Shown here: positions 39,944 through 48,501 of the stretch, in pieces
Numbering within the stretch: the first letter of the stretch is position 1
Layout of the letters: every line of letters starts with the position of its first letter
Assembly: GCA_910585345.1 (NCBI GenBank)
Contig: CAJUDS010000001.1
Coordinates: forward strand, 299,108 to 363,107
From: an uncultured Lachnospiraceae bacterium
Lineage (GTDB): Bacteria; Bacillota; Clostridia; Lachnospirales; Lachnospiraceae
Direction: 5' to 3'
DNA: 64,000 nt
Made by a program: the position numbers and the translations under genes
The notes under the pieces: model-generated
The model's database searches: none
What the model was told of the DNA's origin: nothing
The model's input: only the letters and a program-made list of their open reading frames with translations

Positions 39944-42900
39944 CTATACCGCCGCCTTTGCTCTCGGTTTCTCATCGCGCTTCATAAACAGAAGAACCGA
40001 GATACATGCAAGCCCAAGCGCAAGGAACCATTTCGGATGAATCGGATCACCCGTCTGCGGCGAATCGTCCGTTGCAGCCGTCAGATTGGCCGTATCCACA
40101 TAAATCGTGTATGGCGAAAAATGCGTAGCCGTAAAGGTAATGCAGTCAACGCCGTCGATCGTATTATACCTGGCATCTAACTTATCCAGCATGCCGTCTA
40201 CAACACCTGCCGCTTTATTGTTTCCGCCATAGCTGATCTGACCATCCGGAATTGGCAGAGTAATATTTACACGAAGCCCGGATGTATCTGCAATCTGCAC
40301 GGTTCCGGTAGAATCATATAAAGAAATATCCATTGCCGTATATACAATATTGTCCAGACTGCCAAACTCATTGAGAAGCGCATTCTGTACCGCTTCTTCC
40401 GCCGCGGCATTTTCCGTCACACGGACAATAAAACTATCATCCGAGCCCTCTACCGTGGCAGTCGCCAGGTCCGTATTGGAAAATCCAGGCTTGGAAACAA
40501 TCACAGTCGTATTGCTTCCCGGCGTCGTGCCACCTGGTGTTACCGTTGTGCCGCCGTCTGCTCCGTCTCCTGTCGTACTGCCGCCACCAGTGCCCGCTCC
40601 CGAACCGTTATTACTGTTCGTATCCACCACAGGCGCCGTCGTGCTATAAGTCGTTCCGTTGCCGCCAGAACCCTCTTTATAATGAGCCGTTACCGTCACA
40701 CGATTATCCGGCATCGTAAACGTAGTCGTGGAATTCTGTGCATTGGCCAACGCCACGTTTTCAGATTCTGTCGTCCAATAGCTGAAACTCTGGCCTTCCG
40801 GCGCCGGATTGGCTGTAATCGTAACCGTACGTCCTTTTTTATAACGTCCGCTACCCATACCGTTTATAACAGTTACTGTATGGATTTCATCATCGTCGTC
40901 GTCATCGTCATCATCATCGTCGTCGTCATCATCGTCACTACTGTTGGAACCATTGCTGCCGTCACTGCCGTTGCCGCCGTTACTGCCGTTGCCGCCATTG
41001 CTGCCGTTATTGTCGCCGCTACCGCCGTTGCCGCCATTGCTGCCATTATTTCCTGTATTAATTGGATCATACTGCGCAAGAATCAAACGGTCTTCAAATA
41101 CTTCCTGATAGCTGCCTTTCCATCCGGTAAACCGATATCCCTCTCTCGTAGGCGCTTCTTCCGGAGGCGTTGCATCCTTACCTTCCTCCACAATTTCTTC
41201 CTTCAGCAGTGTCCCGTCGTAATCATAGAAACGCACGATGTGCGATTCTTCCAGATATTCCACTCCTACGCCGTTGTCCTCCGCATAAGCCGCCGCAGCG
41301 CTGTCCTTATAGGTACGGATTGTCACCTGCGTCATAGAATGATCAAACGCCTCATCATGAACGGAAACCTCTCTCCCGGGAATCGTCACGGTCAGTCCGG
41401 GCACTCCTGTCGGCTCCCCGTTCTCTCCACGATACTGTGGCCGGGCAAACGCCTCCTCCTGGATCTTTTTGATCGTAGACGGAAGCGATACTTTATTCAG
41501 AAGTGCGCAGTTCTTAAACGCATACTTGGGAATTGTATCCAGTTTTGTCAAATCGCTTAAATCCACACCTGCAAGTTTATTGCAGTTTTCAAACGCTGAC
41601 TCCTGTATATGCGACACATCTTTCAGCAAAGGATCTGTCTCCGAATTGACAACGCCTTCTTTCTGCGGCAGACATTCCTCCAGAATCAGGCTGCCGTCCG
41701 TATGCTTCGAATAGAGAATCATATTTTCAGCCGGACAGTCTTCGCTGCCGATCAGTTCCTTCATATTGTCGCAGCCTCTGAAAGGAGCGGTACCCACTTT
41801 TTTCAGATTTCCCAAGTCTACCTTTTCCAGAGCCTCACAACTGTCAAACGCATAATCAGGAAGCGTCTCCACATCTACAAGAATAACACTCTTAATATGG
41901 TCGTTACCCTTTTTCAGTTTCTGCTGATCCGCCGGCAGATCTTCGTCAAACCAGCCGCTGAATAACCCAGGAACCGTCTCTTCTTCCATTCCTTCCGGAC
42001 CGCCCATGCTCGTATACAGAGATGTCTTATCACCCACATAATTCATTCTGTTTGCACTGTTGGCCGTATCTCTGTAAAACGAATACGCATCAATGGATCT
42101 GACGCCTTCCGGTACAGTCAGGTACATCGTAGCTTCCACAATCGCCGTACCTTTGGCAAGAGAATTGGTTGCGATTTTCTGTTTCTCAGTCTTAATGCTG
42201 CTTACATCCGGATCATCTCCCTCCTCCGGACCAGGTCCGTCATAGGTATGATTCATGGCATTTTCATATACTTTCAGAATATCATACGGATGTTTATCGT
42301 AATATCTGCCAAGACTGCCTTCCCCAACTTTGTTTTCCGTTTCCGTTCCGTCAGCCGCCGTCTCAACCTCATAAATTTCATCCGGATTGCCCGCCTTCAG
42401 ACGGTATTTCTTGTTCCCATCCGTAAACGTACCATACTGATTGTTATTCCACGGGCCGTCATATAACTCCATTTTCTCCTGATCATTTGCAATCAGCGCC
42501 TCAAGATACATAATCCTGAACTTATCATACTGTGCGCCGGCATAAGAGCTCTCCCAAGATGCCTCCGCTTCCGCGATAAACTCCGGATTGTCTTTATTCA
42601 CATCCTCATAGTGTGGATAATCCACCAACGTAGGAATCATAGACGGATTGCCGTCCTCATCCCTCACCCTGTCTGCTATAATCGTCAGATTCTGCGGCGA
42701 AAGCGACTTGTAGCAGACGCCGAGACCGCTCGTCTCATTGATCGTGGAAGTCATGGCATAAGTAAACGGCGCAAAATTTTTCTTCACATCACCATGAAAT
42801 TCCACCGGGTTTCCACTTGATTCAAACGCCTTGTCACCCATTTTAAAGGCCGCATAATAAGCCTCTTTCTTTCCGGCATCTTCCGGCGAACGGAAATATA

Positions 42901-45346
42901 CATTCACATTCTGCGACGTATTGGCATTTCCACAGTTGGCAAAAGCGCTTGCCCCAACCGTAGTCACACTGTCGCCCAGATCAATATAAGTCAGCTTCGG
43001 ACAACCTGCAAATGCATTGTCCGCAATAGAAGCAATTTCCCCGCCGCTCTTAATGACAAGTCCCGTCATTTCCTGCTTCACCTTTGGATCCTGTTCAAAC
43101 GCTTCCGAACTGATTCCCTTTACAACTGTACTCCCAACGGTTCCCGGTATCGTCACCGTCATATCGCTGCCGTCGTTGCTCGGAGAAGTAATAACGGATA
43201 CAAGCATACCCGTGCCCGTATTAACCGCATTGACATAAGATTTATCATCAATTTCATAGTAATCCACATTTTCGGCCTGGTTATAATAAACATAGGGAAC
43301 CTGGTTGCTCACCATCGTTACCGCCGACCAGGTGGATGCCCTCGGTTTCGCCGGGTCAAGCTCACCCGACCGATACCACTGCGGCCCCCGCACATAGAAA
43401 TCGGTGTTCTCTACTTCATAAAACATATAAGGGTCATAAGAAACCGCACGCCCATGCGTCGTGTTGCTCATATCGCTGCCACCGGTCGTAAAATCTACAA
43501 ATTTCAGACTTCGGCAGTCCACAAATGTATATTTCGGCAGGTCGAAAGGCTTTGTATTGCTGTCCGCCCAGCTGGAATAGGGCATATACACTCTCTCAAG
43601 ATTATCCTGTCCTGCCAATATGTAATTGCCAAGTATTTTTGAGTCTCCGTCTTTATCATTCTCATCCGGTCCCAGAGCAGGGAATGAAAACTCCCGCATG
43701 CCGCCCGGCCCCTGAGAAAGTGCAAAGGCTGCCTTGCCAATCTTTTTAATGCCGCTGCCGGCGCCCTTCCAGTCTACCGTTGCCAGAGCGTTGCAGTCAT
43801 AGAAAGAGAAATCGCCAATCTCACAGGAGATTGTATTGGTTTCCGCCTCCAGAGACGCCAGAGATTTGCATCCTGAAAATGCCCCCGGCCCCATCGTTTC
43901 CAGACTGTCCGGTATCTTGAAGGTGGACAGCTTCGTACCGCTGAACGCCTCGGTTCCTATAATACCGATCGTCCCAATGCCGCCAGACGTAAGATCCAGC
44001 TTATTCAGCTCCGAACTCTTGAACGCCCGGTTTCCTACGGACCTGAGTCCGCTTCCGCTCAGCGTCGTGATAAAGGAATGCTCAAAAGCGCTGTCTCCAA
44101 TGGTCTGCAGGTTAGGCGGCAAAATAAGCTCCTTTAAATTACGTACGCCAAAAAACGCATAATCCGCAATACCGGTAATGGTACGGCTTCTCCCACCGCA
44201 GACAAAACCGCCCTTTTTATTGTTCGTACTCTCGCCATTGGCGTCTACGGTCAGCATTCCTGCCGTTACGCCCGGATCCGTCGTATCAACGTTTACCTGT
44301 GGAATGTATTCCACCGCATTTTCATTTCCGGTCTCCGTCACTCTCCGCAATACACAGCCCGCCATGGAAAAGCCGTTTCCTGCATCCACAGACGTCCTTA
44401 CCATATCGCAGTAATACTCCAGACGCTGGGCGTCGTTAATATAGGAGAAGGAAAGTTCCACATCATTGTTGCCGGCAATCCATGTCTCCTCTGAATTTCC
44501 CTGCTGCGCTATATGCGCATTATAGCGCGCCACATACCCCGTATAGTCAGTAGAATTGGCAAAATATTTTTGGATAATGGTCAGCAGCTCCCGCGTACTT
44601 ATTTTAGAGGAACTCTCGATCAGATGGTCGTTCCCATCGTTTCGCAGAGCAGGCAGGTCATTGATATCCAGTCCCGCAGCTGTCAGCGTATGGCTGTTGC
44701 CGCTTATATCGTTATATTTAATTTCTTTAATATAATTCGGACTGCCTAAAGTAACCGTAAAGCCCTGTCTTCTGATCTGGTCAAACTCAATCAGCATCGC
44801 ATCCGTTACCACTTCATAATCCTGACATAAGAAATTGGGAATCTCCACTTTCCCATTTCCAATCTGGTTATAGTTATCATTATAATCATTGATTACCGAT
44901 GAGCTTGCGCCCACATTGTACAGATCAAACTGGTCTTTCTGATAAATATATTCCCCCTCATATTCAAATACATAAGAATACTTATCAATTGTCGTACTGC
45001 TGCCCGGCGCCAGGGATACCCCGCCGATATCGTCTACTGCAGACAACTTGTCAACTGCCTTTACTGCCGTACGGGCTGCCTGGCGGTTGGAAATACCTCC
45101 CGCATTGATAAACGCCTGATCTGTTTCCGCATTATACTGTGTATTCACGTCGTAACCATATTCGTAGCGCTGTCCGTCCGTATTATGCTCATTCGCTCTG
45201 GCGCTGCCCGACGAAGACGGCGCAGCCGCATTTTCCGGCACCGGAATAGCCGCCACAATAACGGATGTAATCAGCATCACAATAGCCGTGGTCCGCCGCA
45301 CCCTTCTGCGCAATTTTCTGTTTTTCTTTCTTTCTGCCTTTGCCAT
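39944..45346 (-). CDS. Giant sortase-anchored BspA-like leucine-rich-repeat surface protein
   Basis: The 1800-residue protein has a signal peptide after a basic start (TTAIVMLITSVIVAAIPVP), several blocks of LRR_5/BspA-type repeats (for example LKELILPPNLQTIGDSAFEH, about 390-560, 740-830 and 1130-1390), an Flg_new/InlB-type repeat (YDGTLLKEEIVEEGKDATPP, GYRFTGWKGSY), a Gly/Asn/Ser linker and a run of 16 or more Asp (about 1470-1486). A bacterial repeat domain (VTVINGMGSGRYKKGRTVTI) and a cell-wall sorting end, SPQTGDP near 1765, hydrophobic helix and RDEKPRAKAAV, follow. The class B sortase gene upstream is the likely anchoring enzyme. The role is probably adhesion or matrix contact. Confidence 0.9.
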   Translation of the reverse strand: MAKAERKKNRKLRRRVRRTTAIVMLITSVIVAAIPVPENAAAPSSSGSARANEHNTDGQRYEYGYDVNTQYNAETDQAFINAGGISNRQAARTAVKAVDKLSAVDDIGGVSLAPGSSTTIDKYSYVFEYEGEYIYQKDQFDLYNVGASSSVINDYNDNYNQIGNGKVEIPNFLCQDYEVVTDAMLIEFDQIRRQGFTVTLGSPNYIKEIKYNDISGNSHTLTAAGLDINDLPALRNDGNDHLIESSSKISTRELLTIIQKYFANSTDYTGYVARYNAHIAQQGNSEETWIAGNNDVELSFSYINDAQRLEYYCDMVRTSVDAGNGFSMAGCVLRRVTETGNENAVEYIPQVNVDTTDPGVTAGMLTVDANGESTNNKKGGFVCGGRSRTITGIADYAFFGVRNLKELILPPNLQTIGDSAFEHSFITTLSGSGLRSVGNRAFKSSELNKLDLTSGGIGTIGIIGTEAFSGTKLSTFKIPDSLETMGPGAFSGCKSLASLEAETNTISCEIGDFSFYDCNALATVDWKGAGSGIKKIGKAAFALSQGPGGMREFSFPALGPDENDKDGDSKILGNYILAGQDNLERVYMPYSSWADSNTKPFDLPKYTFVDCRSLKFVDFTTGGSDMSNTTHGRAVSYDPYMFYEVENTDFYVRGPQWYRSGELDPAKPRASTWSAVTMVSNQVPYVYYNQAENVDYYEIDDKSYVNAVNTGTGMLVSVITSPSNDGSDMTVTIPGTVGSTVVKGISSEAFEQDPKVKQEMTGLVIKSGGEIASIADNAFAGCPKLTYIDLGDSVTTVGASAFANCGNANTSQNVNVYFRSPEDAGKKEAYYAAFKMGDKAFESSGNPVEFHGDVKKNFAPFTYAMTSTINETSGLGVCYKSLSPQNLTIIADRVRDEDGNPSMIPTLVDYPHYEDVNKDNPEFIAEAEASWESSYAGAQYDKFRIMYLEALIANDQEKMELYDGPWNNNQYGTFTDGNKKYRLKAGNPDEIYEVETAADGTETENKVGEGSLGRYYDKHPYDILKVYENAMNHTYDGPGPEEGDDPDVSSIKTEKQKIATNSLAKGTAIVEATMYLTVPEGVRSIDAYSFYRDTANSANRMNYVGDKTSLYTSMGGPEGMEEETVPGLFSGWFDEDLPADQQKLKKGNDHIKSVILVDVETLPDYAFDSCEALEKVDLGNLKKVGTAPFRGCDNMKELIGSEDCPAENMILYSKHTDGSLILEECLPQKEGVVNSETDPLLKDVSHIQESAFENCNKLAGVDLSDLTKLDTIPKYAFKNCALLNKVSLPSTIKKIQEEAFARPQYRGENGEPTGVPGLTVTIPGREVSVHDEAFDHSMTQVTIRTYKDSAAAAYAEDNGVGVEYLEESHIVRFYDYDGTLLKEEIVEEGKDATPPEEAPTREGYRFTGWKGSYQEVFEDRLILAQYDPINTGNNGSNGGNGGSGDNNGSNGGNGSNGGNGSDGSNGSNSSDDDDDDDDDDDDDDDDEIHTVTVINGMGSGRYKKGRTVTITANPAPEGQSFSYWTTESENVALANAQNSTTTFTMPDNRVTVTAHYKEGSGGNGTTYSTTAPVVDTNSNNGSGAGTGGGSTTGDGADGGTTVTPGGTTPGSNTTVIVSKPGFSNTDLATATVEGSDDSFIVRVTENAAAEEAVQNALLNEFGSLDNIVYTAMDISLYDSTGTVQIADTSGLRVNITLPIPDGQISYGGNNKAAGVVDGMLDKLDARYNTIDGVDCITFTATHFSPYTIYVDTANLTAATDDSPQTGDPIHPKWFLALGLACISVLLFMKRDEKPRAKAAV
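40887..40937. repeat. GAT/GAC trinucleotide tract coding for poly-aspartate
   Basis: A run of aspartate codons (ATC/GTC on the plus strand) in the surface-protein gene. Length change by slippage would alter a spacer without breaking the frame. Confidence 0.8.
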
Positions 45347-45434
45347 AGTTATACTCTCCTCCGAAATATGCCCAGCATGCCGTATCGCTCACATTTCAAT
45401 CAGCCAAACGCCTGAAAGTAAACCATACGCCGTA

Positions 45435-46322
45435 CTAGTGTATACGCTTTGCCACCACTACAAATCTGCCGTTCTCTTCTCTGCTGTCACAGGTAGACAA
45501 TGTCAGAAGCTGATCCCCGTAAGTGGCTTTTACCCCGGTGTCATAGAGCGACATCTCGGACATTGCTTTCATATTGGAATCAAATTCCTCCGCGGAATTT
45601 GCATCGATAAACTGATAATATTTGAATGTAATCTCCGTATCCTGTTTCAGGCTGTCCCGAAATACATACATGACCTGCCAGCGCCCCTTCTCATACAGGG
45701 TGTCAAAGCGGATCTCCGCATGTTTTTCCATATATTCCTTCGATTCGTATAAGTCCAGATCGCCAAACATATTTCCCGATCTCATATGATGCCCATACAG
45801 AATCAAATTGGTGCTTGGTTTCAATACGTCACAGGCCGGATCCATAAAAATAGAACCGTTTCTGTCATTTTCCTGATTAAAATTATGCGTCAGATAATAT
45901 TCCGCATCAGGTGACTGCATGACAGGGTAATCTATTATTGTATCGTCAATTTTAAGCCATCCGATTATACTTTTATTCTTATTATATAAATTTTTATATT
46001 CGTCCAGAATATCAGGCCGCTCCTGCTCTCCTGTCATATTGACCTGAAACCGGGTGGTAACCGGATCTTTCCCCTTCAGATCAGACAGGGAAGCAAACTG
46101 ACTGCTTGACCTGTCCGCCAGATAATAATATCCTGCAAAATATCCCAGGCTGCCAATGGCAAGCGCCGTGCACAGCACCGTAATCAGCTTTCGCCGCCGT
46201 GCCCTCTTTTTCAGCTGAAGAAGGATTGCTTTCTGCATCTCTTCATCATATTCTTCCAGGTGGTATCTGGCTGCCTGTTTTTTCAAGCTCTCCTTTGCCA
46301 CGCTGCGCATCTCCTCCTGCAC
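45435..46322 (-). CDS. srtB: Class B sortase
   Basis: The 295-residue protein has a cytosolic N-terminus, one membrane helix (LITVLCTALAIGSLGYFAGYY, about 45-65) and a sortase domain. Landmarks are IIGWLKIDDTIIDYPVMQS, the catalytic His in LILYGHHMRSGNMFGDL, the extra helix region of class B (YESKEYMEKHAEIRFDT), the catalytic Cys in LLTLSTCDSREENGRF and the arginine just behind. Clostridial class B sortases recognise (S/N)PxTG-type motifs, matching SPQTG of the downstream surface protein 88 bp away. The start is uncertain: GTG 46322 has only a weak site and ATG 46310 sits too near a GGAGGAG. Confidence 0.92.
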   Translation of the reverse strand: MQEEMRSVAKESLKKQAARYHLEEYDEEMQKAILLQLKKRARRRKLITVLCTALAIGSLGYFAGYYYLADRSSSQFASLSDLKGKDPVTTRFQVNMTGEQERPDILDEYKNLYNKNKSIIGWLKIDDTIIDYPVMQSPDAEYYLTHNFNQENDRNGSIFMDPACDVLKPSTNLILYGHHMRSGNMFGDLDLYESKEYMEKHAEIRFDTLYEKGRWQVMYVFRDSLKQDTEITFKYYQFIDANSAEEFDSNMKAMSEMSLYDTGVKATYGDQLLTLSTCDSREENGRFVVVAKRIH

Positions 46323-46361
46323 ATACCTATCCAGTATTTCTATCGTATATCTTTTATTTTA

Positions 46362-46402
46362 CAATATCTTGAAAGAAATTCAAGCCCTTTCACAAGATAT
46401 TG
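46362..46402. promoter_or_regulatory. Inverted repeat upstream of the sortase gene
   Basis: CAATATCTTG (46362-46371) and CAAGATATTG (46393-46402) are perfect 10-bp arms with a 21-nt spacer, 40 bp upstream of the sortase start. It could be an operator. The rest of 46323-46511 shows nothing further. Confidence 0.4.
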
Positions 46403-46511
46403 CGACAAATAGATACAATTTTATAATATATTTCTGTATCGTACAGTCTATCACAAAACCTGCCCAGCCACAACCAAAAGACTGCTGTCAAAATTTTTTC
46501 CCATACCGGAA

Positions 46512-46539
46512 ACAATGACATGCCGTAGCACATAGTATA
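46512..46539 (+). promoter_or_regulatory. Sigma-K-like sporulation promoter
   Basis: AC (46512-46513), 17-bp spacer and CATAGTATA (46531-46539) fit the sigma-K pattern AC-N16/17-CATANNNTA, 28 bp upstream of the cysteine-rich gene. Confidence 0.45.
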
Positions 46540-46567
46540 AACCATAAATAAACTTTTGGAGGCTTAT

Positions 46568-46807
46568 ATGAGCGATTTAACAGCTACTTCCTGCGGATGT
46601 AACAATTCTCCTTCCAATGACTGCGGATGCGGCAGCATCCTCTGGATCATCATCTTATTCTGCCTGTGCGGCAACGGCAACGGATTCGGCGGCGGATGCG
46701 GATGCGGCGGCGGTTTTAACATCTGCGGGAACAACGACGGATGTAACTGCGGCTTCAACTGCGGCGGAAACATTCTCTGGATCCTGATCCTTCTCTGCTG
46801 CTGCTAG
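46568..46807 (+). CDS. Small cysteine- and glycine-rich protein, possible spore-coat protein
   Basis: The 79-residue protein is made of Cys-Gly-rich segments (CGCNN, DCGCG, GGGCGCGGGFN, GCNCGFNCGG) between two hydrophobic stretches (ILWIIILFCLC and ILWILILLCCC). ATG 46568 is preceded by GGAGG. Similar chorion-like high-cysteine proteins occur in many Lachnospiraceae, and their function is not known to me. A sigma-K-like promoter upstream suggests expression in the late mother cell, in line with a disulfide-linked coat component. That part is inference. Confidence 0.7.
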   Translation: MSDLTATSCGCNNSPSNDCGCGSILWIIILFCLCGNGNGFGGGCGCGGGFNICGNNDGCNCGFNCGGNILWILILLCCC

Positions 46808-46960
46808 TCTTTTGATTCTTAAAAAGAGCCGTTCTGGCTCATGCAGGCAGTTCCTGTTGTCCTGCAGTATGGAAAGGGGCGGCGTAAAGCTGCCTCTTTT
46901 TCTGCATATCTTCTGCCCTTATGGCATAATCCTTAATAATGAAAAGGGAGAGACATTCCT

Positions 46961-47488
46961 ATGGATGAAAAAGAGCAGGACAATGTAGCGGCTTTCGATA
47001 CGCTGTTCACAACAAACCAGATACAGATCATGAAGGCCCTCCTTCCCTGCTTCGATCATCCGATGCAGAAATATCTTGCCATTTATATCAAATACCAGGA
47101 ACTGCAATATACGATCTCTTATTTTAAAAATCATCCTTATCATATCTGCGGCGACGGGGCCGGTCAAAAAGCAGACATAAAAAAAATCCTGCCTTCTCTT
47201 CTGCCCTACTGTACGGATTCCCAAAAGCAGAAAGTACAGCAGTTTGAGCAGATGCTCTCTTCTATGGAAACTTACAAGGAAATTATGGAGATGATGGAGG
47301 TCATGCAGACAATGACGGATTCGTCCGCGCCTGAAGACGACTCCTGCGGCGGGACGCAGTCAGAACAAAACGCCCCCGGAAACGGCATGCAAATGCCGGA
47401 TATGGATATGCTGCTGTCCATGCTGAGTCCGCAGCAGCAGACTATGATGGAATTATTAAAGGGAGGAATGCAAAATGACAGCACCTGA
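46961..47488 (+). CDS. Conserved hypothetical protein (Met/Gln-rich C-terminus)
   Basis: The 175-residue soluble protein has an N-terminal helical domain (FDTLFTTNQIQIMKALLPCF, DHPMQKYLAIYIKYQELQYT) and a methionine-rich C-terminus (MEMMEVMQTMT, MQMPDMDMLLSMLSPQQQTM). I recognise no domain. A GGGAGAG ribosome site precedes ATG 46961. The next gene overlaps it by 14 nt, so both are probably one operon, and such pairs seem typical of spore-forming Lachnospiraceae. Its function is unknown. Confidence 0.72.
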   Translation: MDEKEQDNVAAFDTLFTTNQIQIMKALLPCFDHPMQKYLAIYIKYQELQYTISYFKNHPYHICGDGAGQKADIKKILPSLLPYCTDSQKQKVQQFEQMLSSMETYKEIMEMMEVMQTMTDSSAPEDDSCGGTQSEQNAPGNGMQMPDMDMLLSMLSPQQQTMMELLKGGMQNDST

Positions 47489-47750
47489 ATGGATAAACGA
47501 TCCTGCTCTTGCAGGCATCGATAAGGCCAAACTTGATTTTTTGCAGATGATGGTTTTTGAAGGAAAAAATCTCACGCCAAAAGAAATGCTTCCGTTTCTC
47601 ATGAATCTTGCAAAACGCGGAAAAGACAACGCAGTCTCCTTTTCCAAAGAAGAAATGGAACTGATCGTCGCAGTCGTCAAAAAGAACAGCACAACGGAAG
47701 AAATTGCCCGCATGGATAAAATCATGAAACTGATGCAGCAAAAAAAATGA
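47475..47750 (+). CDS. Conserved hypothetical protein, partner of the preceding gene
   Basis: The 91-residue helical protein has APEWINDPALAGIDKAKLDF, then LQMMVFEGKNLTPKEMLPFL and FSKEEMELIVAVVKKN. It has no signal or membrane segment and no family I can name. The GGGAGG site lies within the end of the previous gene, which it overlaps by 14 nt, suggesting coupled synthesis and perhaps a complex. Confidence 0.72.
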   Translation: MTAPEWINDPALAGIDKAKLDFLQMMVFEGKNLTPKEMLPFLMNLAKRGKDNAVSFSKEEMELIVAVVKKNSTTEEIARMDKIMKLMQQKK

Positions 47751-47758
47751 CCATAAAA

Positions 47759-47794
47759 CCCGTCTGCGGCGCCTTTTACACCGCCGCAGACGGG
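47759..47794 (-). terminator. Convergent terminator
   Basis: CCCGTCTGCGGCG and CGCCGCAGACGGG form a perfect 13-bp stem. The T-rich side is on the minus strand, so it mainly ends the ComFB-fusion transcript, but it may serve both directions. Confidence 0.75.
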
Positions 47795-47809
47795 TATGGT
47801 CAATCTCCG

Positions 47810-48478
47810 TCACATCTCATAAATTTCATGACGGGGGTTCTTTTTTACGGTTTCCGCGCTTGCCGTAATGGCAAGAAGAATCTCCGGCAGATATTCATAG
47901 GACATCTGATCCACAGCGGAAATCAGTCTCCCCCTTTCCGTAGAGACGTAGCGGGGCTTCAGACGGTTCAACGCCAGCGTCAGCACGTCCTTCCTGCACT
48001 GCCTGCATCTGCACACATTCAGTTTCTCCTGATACTGGTCGAGCTCCTTCTCCACGACCTTTTCCATGATATTCGTACACATAGGCCTGCCTTTGGATAC
48101 AAGAATATTATGCAGGCGGTTTGACAGCGCCCTCTTGTCGCAGGGCAGCCTGATGATATCTTCCGCGCCCTGCTCCATCGCTTCCCCTTCTAAGCTGTCT
48201 GCAGTTTCTCTGCCTGTTACAAGCACAAACGGCGCCTCTTTCATACGCTGGGAAAGCTTCAGCATTTTCAGCAGCTCGATCCCGCTTAAGCCGGCCAGGT
48301 CTGCCGACGCCACTACCAGATCCGTATCATACGGGTCATCCTTCAGATAATTCAGCGCCCCTTCGCCGTCCTCCACAACGACAGATATATAACTCTTATC
48401 TTCCATAAAGGTGCTGACCGCATCCTTCATATCTGCATTCCCGCAGGCAAACAAAATGACCTCTCTGCCATTTTTCAT
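47810..48478 (-). CDS. Degenerate receiver domain fused to a ComFB domain
   Basis: The 222-residue protein has a CheY-like N-terminal half in which the usual acidic pair (VILFACGNAD), the phospho-acceptor position (LVVASADLAGLSGIELLK, Ser where Asp is expected) and the switch lysine (IIRLPCDK, Arg) are all changed. It should not be phosphorylated. The C-terminal half (about 130-215) is a ComFB domain: NIMEKVVEKELD, four-cysteine-type segment VCRCRQCRKDVLTLALNRL and KPRYVSTERGRLIS. ComFB was named from the competence operon, and cyanobacterial members have been reported to bind c-di-GMP, so a second-messenger receptor role is possible. Confidence 0.82.
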   Translation of the reverse strand: MKNGREVILFACGNADMKDAVSTFMEDKSYISVVVEDGEGALNYLKDDPYDTDLVVASADLAGLSGIELLKMLKLSQRMKEAPFVLVTGRETADSLEGEAMEQGAEDIIRLPCDKRALSNRLHNILVSKGRPMCTNIMEKVVEKELDQYQEKLNVCRCRQCRKDVLTLALNRLKPRYVSTERGRLISAVDQMSYEYLPEILLAITASAETVKKNPRHEIYEM

Positions 48479-48501
48479 TTTCTCCCCTCCCCTTTTTTTG
48501 C

